Source of the DNA: Verrucomicrobiota bacterium
Lineage (GTDB): Bacteria > Verrucomicrobiota > Verrucomicrobiia > Opitutales > Opitutaceae
DNA: 44,391 bases
NCBI GenBank assembly: GCA_030601755.1
Contig: JAUWBF010000022.1
Coordinates: 1 to 44,391 of the forward strand
Reading direction: 5' to 3'
Shown here: piece by piece, positions 26,467 to 34,394 of the stretch
Numbering within the stretch: position 1 is the stretch's first letter
Layout of the letters: every line of letters begins with the position of its first letter
Notes under the pieces: generated by a model
Told to the model about the DNA's origin: nothing
The model's database searches: none
Seen by the model: only the letters and a program-made list of their open reading frames with translations
Program-made: the position numbers and the translations under genes

Positions 26467-27168
26467 ATGTCCGCCACACCCACGAAGTTTTCCTCGCTGC
26501 GCGCCGCCTTCTTTTCCGGCCTCCTGCTGCTCGCGCCGCTCGCCGTCACGCTCATCGTCTTCAACTGGCTCGTGCAGCAGGTCGGCGGCCCCTTCCGCAA
26601 CTGGTTCTTTTTCTACGTCCCCGACAACCTGCTCAACGCCCCCAGCCTCGACCTGCTCTGGGACCTCGTCTCGACGGTCATCGTCGTCCTGCTCGTCACG
26701 CTGCTCGGCTACGTCTCGCGTCTCGTGCTCGGCCGCTACTTCGGCCAGATCGCCGAACGCGCCATCAACAACATCCCCGGCCTCGGCACCGTTTACCGCA
26801 CGGTCAAACAGATCGTCGAAACCTTCAGCGTCCAAAAGCGCAACGTCTTCGAAAAAGTCGTGCTCATCCAGTTCCCCCGCGAAGGCTCCTGGGTCATCGG
26901 CTTCCTCACCAACCAGGCGCAGGGCGAGGTGCAGGGACGCACCGAGCGCGACTTGTGGACCATCTTCATGCCGACCACCCCCAACCCCACCTCGGGTTTT
27001 CTTCTGATGATCCCCAGAGAGGACATCGTCGAACTCGACATGAGCGTGGGCGACGCGATGAAGCTCATCATCTCCGGCGGCACCGTCACCCCGCGCTGGC
27101 CCGCGGTCGCGCCGGCGCCCGCACTCCCACCCTCTCCGTCCGCGCCGCCCGACAAAGTAACCCAATAG
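26467..27168 (+). CDS. DUF502 membrane protein
   Basis: The product has 233 residues. Two membrane helices (about 17-38, FFSGLLLLAPLAVTLIVFNW, and about 64-87) enclose a short loop. The DUF502 signature GRYFGQIAERAINNIPGLGT and VYRTVKQIVETFS follows, then a soluble beta-rich part with LIQFPREGSWVIGFLTN. The C-terminus is Pro/Ala-rich and ends VTQ. The family is membrane-bound and uncharacterised. The last codons and the TAG stop lie inside a copy of the GCAAAGAGTAACC palindrome. A GTG at 26452 is an alternative start. Confidence 0.87.
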   Translation: MSATPTKFSSLRAAFFSGLLLLAPLAVTLIVFNWLVQQVGGPFRNWFFFYVPDNLLNAPSLDLLWDLVSTVIVVLLVTLLGYVSRLVLGRYFGQIAERAINNIPGLGTVYRTVKQIVETFSVQKRNVFEKVVLIQFPREGSWVIGFLTNQAQGEVQGRTERDLWTIFMPTTPNPTSGFLLMIPREDIVELDMSVGDAMKLIISGGTVTPRWPAVAPAPALPPSPSAPPDKVTQ

Positions 27169-27179
27169 GTTACTCTTTG
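27153..27179. repeat. GCAAAGAGTAACC palindromic element, copy 1 (at DUF502 stop)
   Basis: CAAAGTAACC (27153-27162), loop CAATA, GGTTACTCTTTG (27168-27179). The right arm is full length; the left arm lacks two bases (AG). The TAG stop of the DUF502 gene (27166-27168) is formed by the loop and right arm. The sequence matches the copy at 28637-28673, with the loop in reverse orientation. Confidence 0.85.
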
Positions 27180-27191
27180 CCCGAGCCAGCC

Positions 27192-27824
27192 ATGGGCCCG
27201 CCCCTCGTCACCGACGCGCTCGTGTTGCAGCGCCATCCCCCCTCGGAAAACTTTCAGCGCCTCGCGCTCTTCAGTCCGACCGAGGGCAACCTGGCCGCCC
27301 TGCAACGCGTCGTCGCCCGCAAAAGCGCCCCCGAGGCCGCGCCCGCCGACCTGTTCGACGAACTCCACCTGCGCCTCGAAACCGGACGCCAAGGCACCGG
27401 CGGCGCCGGCGGCCTGTGGTTTGTGAAAGAGAGCCGCCTCGTCGCCCGCCACGCCGGCATCGGTCGCTCCTACGACGCCCTGCGCCTCGCCTGCGAATTG
27501 TCCGCGCTCGTCGTGCGCAACCCGGTGTCCGACGAAAGCCTCGCGCCCGTCTACGCGTTGCTCCGGCTGGCCTTCGCCGCCTTCGCCACCGGCGTGCGCC
27601 CCGACATCGTCGCCTTCAAGGGCCTCTACTGTTTCGCCCGCGACGAAGGTTACCCGCTCAAACAGGACTGGCTCCCCACCCTCCCCTCCGCCGACCGCGA
27701 GACCGTCGCCGGCCTGCTCGCCCGTCCCCTAGCCGACCAGACCGCCGCTCCCGCCGAAACAGCCCGCCTCCACCGCCGCCTTGCCGACTACCTCCGCGCC
27801 CACACCGAACTCCACCTCGACTGA
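27192..27824 (+). CDS. recO: Putative DNA repair protein RecO
   Basis: The product has 210 residues. The N-terminus TDALVLQRHPPSENFQRLAL followed by FSPTEGNLAALQRV matches the RecO OB-fold start (xxAIVLrxxxxxExdrlvxlfT). The middle (LFDELHLRL, ESRLVARHAGIGRSYDALRL) and the helical C-terminus also follow the RecO plan, though the cysteines of the zinc-binding forms are missing. RecO loads RecA on gapped DNA together with RecR. The location behind ybeY is common for recO. It overlaps the next gene by one base (TGATG). The gene is divergent enough that I hold the name with moderate confidence. Confidence 0.68.
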   Translation: MGPPLVTDALVLQRHPPSENFQRLALFSPTEGNLAALQRVVARKSAPEAAPADLFDELHLRLETGRQGTGGAGGLWFVKESRLVARHAGIGRSYDALRLACELSALVVRNPVSDESLAPVYALLRLAFAAFATGVRPDIVAFKGLYCFARDEGYPLKQDWLPTLPSADRETVAGLLARPLADQTAAPAETARLHRRLADYLRAHTELHLD

Positions 27825-30226
27825 TGCGCTACGACCTCGATCAACGCACCGTCACGCTCGGCATCGGCGAGTTCGCCACTTTCGCCACCGGGCCGCGCGA
27901 CGACACCGGCGGCGGCCACGCCGGGCTCTGGCGCGCGCAGCTCGGCTCGCATTGGCATCGCGAACTCCAGCTCCGCGCCACCGAGAGCGAGCCCAACGCC
28001 GCCTTCGAAGTGCCCATCGAGGGCAAGATCGTGCACGCCGGCTGGATCGTCTCGCTCACGGGCCGCATGGACCAATACCTGCCCGGTCCCGCCGCCACGC
28101 TCATCCGCGAGATCAAGACCACCCTCCGTCCCCTGCCCCGCGCCGAGGACGAGCTGCGCGCCGAGCACCCCGACTACGTCGTCCAGCTCGCCACCTACCT
28201 CGCCCTGCATCGCGTCGACCGGCCCGACCATCCCGTCAACGGCGAACTCGTCTTCGTCGAGGCCGGCAGCGGACTCAGCCAGACGATCAAGTTCACCCGC
28301 GACGACGACCACCTCTTCCGGCAGCGCCTCGACCGCCTCACCGCGTTCCTCGACCTGCGCCTCGCCGCGCGCGACCGCCTGCGCAACCTCCGCTTCAACC
28401 CGCCCTTCGCCACCCTGCGTCCCGGGCAGGAAACCACCCGCGCCGACCTCGCCGCCGCGCTCGCCGCGCACGACCGCATCCTCTTCACCGCCCCCACCGG
28501 CTTCGGCAAGACCGGCGTGCTTCTCGAATGCGCGCTCGAACACCTGCGCGCCGGCCGCGCCCAACGCCTCGTCTACCTCACCGGCAAGGCCACCGGCCAA
28601 CTCCAGGTCACCCGCACCCTCGCCGCCATGACCACCCCCGCAAAGAGTAACCTATTGGGTTACTCTTTGCGGGAGCCTTTGCCTTCCAGCGAGATGCGCG
28701 GGGTTCAAAACGGCGTGGCGGCGTGGGTGATGCGGCCAAAAAAGGAGCATTGCGTGAACTCGGTGTTTCACTGCACGCGCGAGTCGTGCGGCTACCTGCA
28801 CGACATCGAGGGACGCTGGCAACGCGCCGGCTTGGGACGTTTTCTCCACTTCGAAAACCAGGCCCGCGACCTGCCCGCGCTGCTCGCGGCCGGCAAACAC
28901 GCGCACGTCTGCCCCTACGAGATCACCCGCGCCGCGCTCGGCTACCAGGACGTGTGGGTCGGCGACTACAACTACGTCTTCGCGCCGGCCAACCGCCGCA
29001 TCTTCTTCGAACAACCCGGCTGGGAACCGGCCGACACCTTGCTGGTCATCGACGAGGCGCACAACCTGCCCACCCGCGTCGCCGACGCGCACTCGCACCA
29101 GGTCAACGCCACCGACGCGCAGGCCGTGCTCGCCGAACTCGACCACCACGACGTATCCACTCCGTTGTTACGTGCCTGGGAGGCCTGGACCCGCCTGCTC
29201 GCCAACCTAGACGCCTGCGACGAACTCGACCTCATGCTGGAGGACGACGTGCACGAGGCCGTGCGCACCGTCGCCGACCGGCTGGCCGGCGCGGCGCTCG
29301 ATCCCGCCGCGCTCGGCCCCGTCGTCTGCGAACAGCTCTGGCGTTTGCCGGTGCTGGCCGAGTGGCTCGACCGCCGCGACATGCCGCGCCTGCTCTGGTC
29401 GCCGCGCGCGGGCGAGCTGCACTTCACCTGCCTCGACGCCTCCGCGGCCATCGCCGAGACGCTGGCGCCGTTCGGCGCGGTGGTCTTCGCCACCGCCACG
29501 CCGGGACCGGCCGGAGCGTTCGCCGCCGCCTGCGGGCTGGGCGAGGAGACGCCGTTGCACACGCTCGACGCGCACACTCCGTGGCGGGCCGAGGCGTATT
29601 CGATCGGGTATGACGTCCGCGTGGACACCAGTTACCAAAAACGCGAACGTCACCTCGGCGACACCGCCGACGCCGTGGCCGAGCTGCACGCCGCGGCGCG
29701 CGGGCCGGTGGCTGTGTTTTTCCCGAGCTACGCCTACGCCGAGGCGGTCGAGCGGACGTTGCAACAACGCCATCCGGGCATGCGCGTCGCCCGCCAGCCG
29801 AAACAGTCAGGACTGGCCGCCCAGGCCGACTGGATGGAGACCGCGCTGGCGTTCAACGACGCGTTGTTCCTCGTGCTTGGCAGCAGTTTCGCCGAGGGCA
29901 TCGACGGTCTCGGCGGCCGGGTGAGCCACGCGATGGTCGTCGGCCCCGCCCTGCCCGAGGTCAACGCCGTGCAGCGCGCCAAGCAGTCCGCCGTGCGCGG
30001 CGAGAGTCGCGAGGACGCGTTTCGCCGCGTTTACCAGATCCCCGGCCTGCAAAAGGTGAACCAGGCGCTCGGCCGCCTGGTGCGCGCGCCGGGTCAACAC
30101 GCGAAGGTGCTGCTGCACTGCCGCCGCTTCGTGGAGCCGGGCTACGCGGCGCTGCTCGCGCCGGAATACCAGTTCGGCGACACCATCGCGACCGACGGCG
30201 ACTTGGCCGAGTGGCTAGCTCGGTAG
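27824..30226 (+). CDS. PD-(D/E)XK nuclease fused to an Fe-S (XPD/DinG-like) DNA helicase
   Basis: The product has 800 residues. Residues about 45-180 show a PD-(D/E)XK nuclease: GRMDQYL (Asp83), REIKTTL (Glu96-x-Lys98) and a YVVQLATYLAL helix. A Q-like LRPGQ motif, Walker A APTGFGKT (223-230), LLVIDEAHNLP (DEAH 410-413) and C-terminal QALGRLVRAPGQH (motif VI) define an SF2 helicase. Four cysteines (310, 317, 322, 363: EHC, FHC, ESC, VCPYE) are spaced as an XPD/DinG Fe-S cluster. It probably unwinds and cuts DNA in repair. Residues 272-284 are encoded by a palindromic element. The TAG stop is part of REP pair 2. Start overlaps the recO stop. Confidence 0.9.
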   Translation: MRYDLDQRTVTLGIGEFATFATGPRDDTGGGHAGLWRAQLGSHWHRELQLRATESEPNAAFEVPIEGKIVHAGWIVSLTGRMDQYLPGPAATLIREIKTTLRPLPRAEDELRAEHPDYVVQLATYLALHRVDRPDHPVNGELVFVEAGSGLSQTIKFTRDDDHLFRQRLDRLTAFLDLRLAARDRLRNLRFNPPFATLRPGQETTRADLAAALAAHDRILFTAPTGFGKTGVLLECALEHLRAGRAQRLVYLTGKATGQLQVTRTLAAMTTPAKSNLLGYSLREPLPSSEMRGVQNGVAAWVMRPKKEHCVNSVFHCTRESCGYLHDIEGRWQRAGLGRFLHFENQARDLPALLAAGKHAHVCPYEITRAALGYQDVWVGDYNYVFAPANRRIFFEQPGWEPADTLLVIDEAHNLPTRVADAHSHQVNATDAQAVLAELDHHDVSTPLLRAWEAWTRLLANLDACDELDLMLEDDVHEAVRTVADRLAGAALDPAALGPVVCEQLWRLPVLAEWLDRRDMPRLLWSPRAGELHFTCLDASAAIAETLAPFGAVVFATATPGPAGAFAAACGLGEETPLHTLDAHTPWRAEAYSIGYDVRVDTSYQKRERHLGDTADAVAELHAAARGPVAVFFPSYAYAEAVERTLQQRHPGMRVARQPKQSGLAAQADWMETALAFNDALFLVLGSSFAEGIDGLGGRVSHAMVVGPALPEVNAVQRAKQSAVRGESREDAFRRVYQIPGLQKVNQALGRLVRAPGQHAKVLLHCRRFVEPGYAALLAPEYQFGDTIATDGDLAEWLAR
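28637..28673. repeat. GCAAAGAGTAACC palindromic element, copy 2 (in frame inside the helicase gene)
   Basis: Perfect 16-bp arms CCCGCAAAGAGTAACC (28637-28652) and GGTTACTCTTTGCGGG (28658-28673) flank the loop TATTG. The element is read through in frame and encodes PAKSNLLGYSLRE, between the helicase motif Ia region and the first Fe-S cysteine. In copy 1 the frame shared with recO would read SNPIGYSLPEP, so both copies could encode a similar peptide. Confidence 0.88.
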
Positions 30227-30317
30227 GGCGGCCACTCCGCTGGCCGCCTGATTGGCGTTCCCGAACGGGGTTCCCCAAAGCGACCCCGAACGGCGGCCCG
30301 CGGAGTGGCCGCCCTAC
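30223..30317. repeat. Inverted pair of GTAG-headed palindromes (REP/BIME-like), copy 2
   Basis: The left arm at 30223 reads GTAGGGCGGCCACTCCGCTG; the right arm, ending in CTAC at 30317, is its near-exact reverse complement. The left arm holds a hairpin with an 8-bp stem GGCGGCCA/TGGCCGCC. The GTAG head supplies the TAG stop of the helicase gene (30224-30226). The pair opens the 303-bp gap before the convergent gsp operon. Its palindrome differs from copies 1 and 3, so it belongs to a second subfamily. Confidence 0.83.
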
Positions 30318-30324
30318 CGGGCAC

Positions 30325-30351
30325 AAAAAAAACCGGCGATGTTCGCCGGTT
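30325..30351 (-). terminator. Intrinsic terminator of the gsp operon
   Basis: On the minus strand, a perfect 9-bp stem AACCGGCGA/TCGCCGGTT with a 3-base loop runs into a T stretch (plus-strand A run 30325-30330). It lies about 180 bp downstream of the gspM-like stop. The AT-rich stretch 30392-30529 between them holds no gene that I can see. Confidence 0.75.
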
Positions 30352-30361
30352 AAAATAAGTT

Positions 30362-30391
30362 GGCCGGTCGCCTACCCCTAAGCGACCGGCC
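30362..30391. other. Strong hairpin in the helicase/gsp gap
   Basis: GGCCGGTCGC (30362-30371) and GCGACCGGCC (30382-30391) form a perfect 10-bp stem with a 10-base loop CTACCCCTAA. A T-rich tail (TTTGCTTTCTT) follows on the plus strand, so it may end helicase transcription; it is not followed by a clean T run. An RNA gene cannot be excluded. Confidence 0.5.
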
Positions 30392-30529
30392 ATTTGCTTT
30401 CTTAGTTACCCCAAAAATGCCACTCGCTAAGCGAGGGCACGCTTGAACAAGACTTCTTCACGCGGCTCCCGTCAATGCTTTCTTTTGAATTTCTCGAAAA
30501 AACAAAGCGGTTAATATAGCAATTTAGGA

Positions 30530-31048
30530 TCACTTAACGAGTTCCACCGAGGCGATTTGCATGCGCACGTTGAGCGCGCCGGTGCCGCCCTCGGCCTGCA
30601 AAGTCATCTGTTCAAGCCCAAGGTAGGGAGCACGTTCCGCAAGCGCGGTGTAGAAGCGGATGACCGCCGCGAAGTCCGCCCGGCGGGTGGTCACCTGCAG
30701 GGTGTGGAAGGCAAACTGGCTGGTGCGCTGGGTGCGGGGCGGGTCGGTGTTGACGGCCAGGCCGGCCTGTCCGGCCAGCGCCATGACCTCGGCGACGAGC
30801 GCGGTGGCGTCGTAGGTGCGGCTGGGGTCGAGGTTTTGCACGGCCACGGCGGCGGCGCCCTCGATGGACTGGCGGTTGTCCAGCCAGACTTGCTGGGCGT
30901 CGAGCTCGGCGCCGACCGTGCGCAGGTCGCGCGTCGAGCCGGTGAGGCGCTCGGCCGCGGAGCTGAGCCAGATGATGGCGGCGGCCATCACGAAGACGAC
31001 CATCAGGATTTTTTCGCGGGCGATGCGGGCGAGGAACCAGGTTTTCAA
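30530..31048 (-). CDS. gspM: GspM/PilO-like type II secretion protein
   Basis: The product has 172 residues. One membrane helix (about 14-32, EKILMVVFVMAAAIIWLSSA) follows a short basic cytoplasmic N-terminus, then comes a periplasmic alpha/beta domain with two repeats of the ferredoxin-like PilO/GspM kind. The start is a TTG at 31048: a good GGAGG lies 6 bases upstream and the TTG overlaps the gspL-like stop (TTGA). GspM pairs with GspL in the inner-membrane platform of type II secretion. It is the last gene of the operon. Similarity in this family is low, so position and topology carry the call. Confidence 0.7.
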   Translation of the reverse strand: MKTWFLARIAREKILMVVFVMAAAIIWLSSAAERLTGSTRDLRTVGAELDAQQVWLDNRQSIEGAAAVAVQNLDPSRTYDATALVAEVMALAGQAGLAVNTDPPRTQRTSQFAFHTLQVTTRRADFAAVIRFYTALAERAPYLGLEQMTLQAEGGTGALNVRMQIASVELVK

Positions 31049-32178
31049 AGGGCACCTCCCTCGTCGGTCGACTCGACGGCCTTGAAGGCATCGGCGCGGA
31101 AGTCGAGCGACAACACGAAGCTCGTCTGGCCGTCGCGGGCGCGGATGTCCTTGGTCTCGACCGTGGCGATCTCGGGCAGCGCGCGCAGGGTGTTTTCGTA
31201 GGTGCCGACGTCGGCGGCGTTGCCGGTGCGCGCCTCGATGTCGAGGCCATGGACGCCGCGGGTGATCGTGCGTTGAAACTGGATCGAGTCGGGCCGGCCG
31301 GGGTTGATGGCGGCGAGCATTTCCATGGGCATGAGGCGGCGCTCGCCCAGCTCGGCGATGCGGGTGACGAGCGTCTGCGCGGTCTCGATGCGCTGCACGT
31401 CGGGCGACTGGGCCAGCACGCGCTCCTGCAGCGAGCCGGTGCGCCAGCGCAGGGCCCCGGCGGTGAGGTCGAGCAGAACGGCCAACAGGAGCAGCGCGGC
31501 GGCGGCTTGCAGGCCGCGCCAGAGCCATTGGTCGCGACGGGCGGTGCGTCGGCGGGATTCGAGGAAATCGTCGTCGCGCACGTCGGCGAGATCGGCCGAC
31601 TCGGCGGCGATGACCAGCGGCGCGGTTTCGCCGAGACTCAGTTCGAGGCGGCCGTCATCTGCGGGATTGGCGGCGGGTTCGCCGGTGATCTCGCGCACGG
31701 GCGGCACGCGGTCGAGTCCGGCGCGCGCGGCGGCCTCGGCCACCAGCGCCTCGGGCGTGGCGTCGACGCGCACGAGCACGGCGGCGGGCAAGGGATTGTC
31801 ACCGGTGCGAATGATCGCGGTGAGGCGGCCGTCGGCGCGGTGCAGCTCGGCGACGGTGCCCGCCTCGCGCGGTCCGCACAGCGCGAGGAAATCAGGCAGC
31901 ACCGCGGCGGCGCGGTCCCAGTCGTCGGTGGCGATGCGTTTGCGGTAGGCGGCGTAGACGAGCGCCGAGGTCCGGTCGACGGACAGCAGCGCGCCCCAGT
32001 AGAGCTGGGCGGGGGCGAAGGGCGAGAGGCCCTCGAGGGCGAGCTCGATCTGGGGCTTCGCCTCGGCCTCGGCGGCGAGCGGGATGCGTCGCACAAAAAA
32101 ACTGTCGCCCGGCACGAGCAGGATGGCGGGCGGTGGCGGCGGCGCGGGCAGCAGGGCGGTCAGCTTGGGGAGAGGCAT
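31045..32178 (-). CDS. gspL: GspL/PilM-PilN-like type II secretion protein
   Basis: The product has 377 residues. The cytoplasmic part (1-215) looks like a degenerate actin-like domain (ILLVPGDSFFVRRIPLAAEA near the N-terminus). A membrane helix at 223-244 (LQAAAALLLLAVLLDLTAGA) is followed by a periplasmic PilN-like domain. GspL links the secretion ATPase to the pseudopilus platform. Here no ATPase gene is present. The start at 32178 lies 1 bp after the gspK stop. Sequence conservation is weak; topology and order between K and M support it. Confidence 0.68.
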   Translation of the reverse strand: MPLPKLTALLPAPPPPPAILLVPGDSFFVRRIPLAAEAEAKPQIELALEGLSPFAPAQLYWGALLSVDRTSALVYAAYRKRIATDDWDRAAAVLPDFLALCGPREAGTVAELHRADGRLTAIIRTGDNPLPAAVLVRVDATPEALVAEAAARAGLDRVPPVREITGEPAANPADDGRLELSLGETAPLVIAAESADLADVRDDDFLESRRRTARRDQWLWRGLQAAAALLLLAVLLDLTAGALRWRTGSLQERVLAQSPDVQRIETAQTLVTRIAELGERRLMPMEMLAAINPGRPDSIQFQRTITRGVHGLDIEARTGNAADVGTYENTLRALPEIATVETKDIRARDGQTSFVLSLDFRADAFKAVESTDEGGAL

Positions 32179-32179
32179 G

Positions 32180-33304
32180 TCAGTCGGTTTCCGGCCAGGG
32201 GCCGTGGTCTTCGTGAATTTCCAGAATTTGAAAGGGGTAGTCCAACCTTTCCTCGGCGGCGGCCGGCGCGGCGCCGGAGGCGGCGTTGGGTGCGTTGATG
32301 GTCGAACCACCGGCGGAGGGAGACGGCAGGGGCTCGGGAAAGGTTACCGCCTCGTCGACGGCGACCAGCGCGGTAAGCCGCATGGTGGCCGCGCCCTCGC
32401 GCACGTTGATGACAATGCGCAGCAGATGCAGGTCGACGCCGAAACCGTCGAGCGGGGCGTTGCCGCCGACGAGTTCCTGAATCTCGCGCGTGGTGCGGAA
32501 GTAGGCGGGCCGGCCGGCGGGGCGGCCAAGCGTGCCGTCGAGGTAGCCGCCGAGATTGGCGATCTGCACGGGGTCCAGCTGGTTGGCCTGGAGCAGGACG
32601 GCGGGGGCGGCGTTGATGTTGGAGTCGGGGAAATCGTAGAGCGAAACGCTTTGCTCGAAGGCCTGCGCGAGCGGCGTGGGTTCGCCCTCGGGCGTGAAGA
32701 AAAAATCGCGCGCCACGGCGATGGCGCGAATCTCCTCGAAGGAGCGCAGGGAGCGGTTGGCCGGCTGGTGGGCGGGCGTCTCGCGCTTGTAGGCGTCGGG
32801 CGCGGACTCCCAGTTGACGGGCGTGTATTCGGCGTCGGTCCAAGACTTGAACGCGTCGGCGACCCGCTCGGAGTCGTAGGGCGTCAGGCCGAGGGTCTCG
32901 AACAACACCTGCAGGCGGCGGAAGTCGGCGCGCGGCAGGGAGAGCTTGCCGCTCTCGTCCTCGAACGAGATGGCGACCTCCACGCCTTCGCGGGGCTCGA
33001 TGCCGGCGTAGCCGTAGGGATCGCCCCACCCCTGCGCGGGCGACTGGAGTTTTTCGTCGTCGACGGCGCGGATCTGCGCGATGACCGCGAGCGTGGTCTC
33101 CAGCGCGGAGTAGGCGTCGGCGCGCAGGTGGCGCTGGTCGGCGGCACGGGTGGCGAGCGTGAGCTCGAGCGAGCTTTCCTCGATGAACTTCACCAGCATG
33201 AAGCCGGCGAGCATGATGGTGACGAGCACCATGACGATGACCGAGCCGCGGCGGGACGCAGCGCGCGGGCGAACGCGGAAAACGGCGGGACGGCTCAATA
33301 CCAT
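32180..33304 (-). CDS. gspK: GspK-like minor pseudopilin
   Basis: The product has 374 residues. A basic N-terminus (RPRAASRRGS) precedes the prepilin helix VIVMVLVTIMLAGFMLVKFI, which lacks the usual FTL but keeps the E at the end, as in K proteins. The large domain contains SNINAAPAVLLQA (the GspK helix-hairpin-helix-like core) and LRIVINVREG. GspK caps the pseudopilus tip with I and J. The start overlaps the gspJ stop by 10 bp. The C-terminal 60 residues are Ala/Pro-rich. Confidence 0.85.
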   Translation of the reverse strand: MVLSRPAVFRVRPRAASRRGSVIVMVLVTIMLAGFMLVKFIEESSLELTLATRAADQRHLRADAYSALETTLAVIAQIRAVDDEKLQSPAQGWGDPYGYAGIEPREGVEVAISFEDESGKLSLPRADFRRLQVLFETLGLTPYDSERVADAFKSWTDAEYTPVNWESAPDAYKRETPAHQPANRSLRSFEEIRAIAVARDFFFTPEGEPTPLAQAFEQSVSLYDFPDSNINAAPAVLLQANQLDPVQIANLGGYLDGTLGRPAGRPAYFRTTREIQELVGGNAPLDGFGVDLHLLRIVINVREGAATMRLTALVAVDEAVTFPEPLPSPSAGGSTINAPNAASGAAPAAAEERLDYPFQILEIHEDHGPWPETD

Positions 33305-33948
33305 GTCGCCCCCTCCCCGCGCACGGGCACGTCGACGACGTGCTCGGCGGTGTATTCGCCTTGTTGATACTGGATGCGCAGCCGGCCGGGCAGCAGGAAG
33401 GCGCCGGAAGCGTCGCGGGTGATCTCGGTCTCGGTTTTCCAGCGCTTGAAGCTCTCGTCGTAGTAGTCGTAGGCGAGCGCGGTGACGAAGGGCGACACGA
33501 CCGCGAGGCGCGGGGTTTCCTGGCCGAAGCGTTCCTCGAGGCGGGATTGCCAGCTCAGCGCGAGGCCGGCGCGATCGACCACGCCGAGAGCGACCTCGAC
33601 GTCGGGCAGCGGCTTCTCGGGCCAGGTGAAGAGGCGGCTGCCGGCGGCCATGACGAAGGTGATGCGTGGCTGGGCGAGTCCGTAGGTTTGAGCGACCTCC
33701 TTAACCTCGAGGCCGGAGCCGGCGGCGCCGAACGCGGCGTCCTCCAGCAGCTCGGTGACGTGGCGGGTGACGGCCCGGGCGTGCTGGTCGAAGAGGCGGC
33801 GGTCGCGGTTCTTGCCCCAGATCTCGGCCATGGAGAAGACGAAGACGTTGAGCGCGACCAGCAGTCCGCCGAGCAGCGCGAGCGAGAGCAGCACCTCGAG
33901 CAGGGTGAATCCACGTTTTGAATACGCGCTGGCGGCGGTGGTCCTCAT
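33295..33948 (-). CDS. gspJ: GspJ-like minor pseudopilin
   Basis: The product has 217 residues. A prepilin leader MRTTAASAYSKRG is cut before FTLLEVLLSLALLGGLLVAL, with Glu5 of the mature protein present. The soluble domain has the large beta-rich shape of J proteins (FDQHARAVTRHVTELLEDAA, then DYYDESFKRWKTE). Start and stop overlap by ATGA with gspI. It is assigned by order between I and K. Confidence 0.82.
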   Translation of the reverse strand: MRTTAASAYSKRGFTLLEVLLSLALLGGLLVALNVFVFSMAEIWGKNRDRRLFDQHARAVTRHVTELLEDAAFGAAGSGLEVKEVAQTYGLAQPRITFVMAAGSRLFTWPEKPLPDVEVALGVVDRAGLALSWQSRLEERFGQETPRLAVVSPFVTALAYDYYDESFKRWKTETEITRDASGAFLLPGRLRIQYQQGEYTAEHVVDVPVRGEGATWY

Positions 33949-34394
33949 AACCGGGCGCGCTCCTCGTCGAGGCGGCGCTTGGCGTCGTCGAGCAGTTGTT
34001 TGCGGTCGGCCTCGGTCGACCAGGTGGGACGCAGCAGGACGTGGGTCTCGGTGAATTTTTCCGTGGAGCCGCGGTCGGGCGCGGGCACCTCGACCTCGAG
34101 CGTGGCGCTGAAGAGGTCGGCTACGGGCAGGGGCTCGATCTCGGCGCGCCAGCGGGCGGTGCGCTCGTCGGTGAGCACGACCTCGTCGCCGGTCTCGGCG
34201 GCCTCGAGCTCGGGCTCGGCGAGCAGGGCGCGGCGGGCGAGGCGCAGGGCCTCGTCCTGCGGCTCGGTGCGGCGCAGGGCCTCGTGGGCGAGGATGAGGT
34301 TGACGTAGGCGGCGCCGAGCGCGACGGCGGCGAGCGCGAAGATCGCGAGGCTGACGAGCACCTCGACGAGGGTGAAGGCGCGCGCGCGGTTCAT
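33945..34394 (-). CDS. gspI: GspI-like minor pseudopilin
   Basis: The product has 149 residues. A very short leader MNRARA precedes FTLVEVLVSLAIFALAAVAL, the prepilin methylation/cleavage motif with Glu5. The rest is a small alpha/beta domain (DEALRLARRALLAEPELEAA). GspI starts the I-J-K tip complex. The ATG overlaps the gspH stop by four bases (ATGA). Confidence 0.82.
   Translation of the reverse strand: MNRARAFTLVEVLVSLAIFALAAVALGAAYVNLILAHEALRRTEPQDEALRLARRALLAEPELEAAETGDEVVLTDERTARWRAEIEPLPVADLFSATLEVEVPAPDRGSTEKFTETHVLLRPTWSTEADRKQLLDDAKRRLDEERARL

Noticed and set aside
27416-27823. N-terminal extension of the helicase frame
   Set aside because: The extension overlaps recO in another frame and is Arg/Pro-rich; the nuclease domain begins cleanly at the ATG at 27824.
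30362-30391. Riboswitch or known small RNA in the helicase/gsp gap
   Set aside because: Only simple hairpins are visible; no conserved riboswitch core could be recognised by eye.
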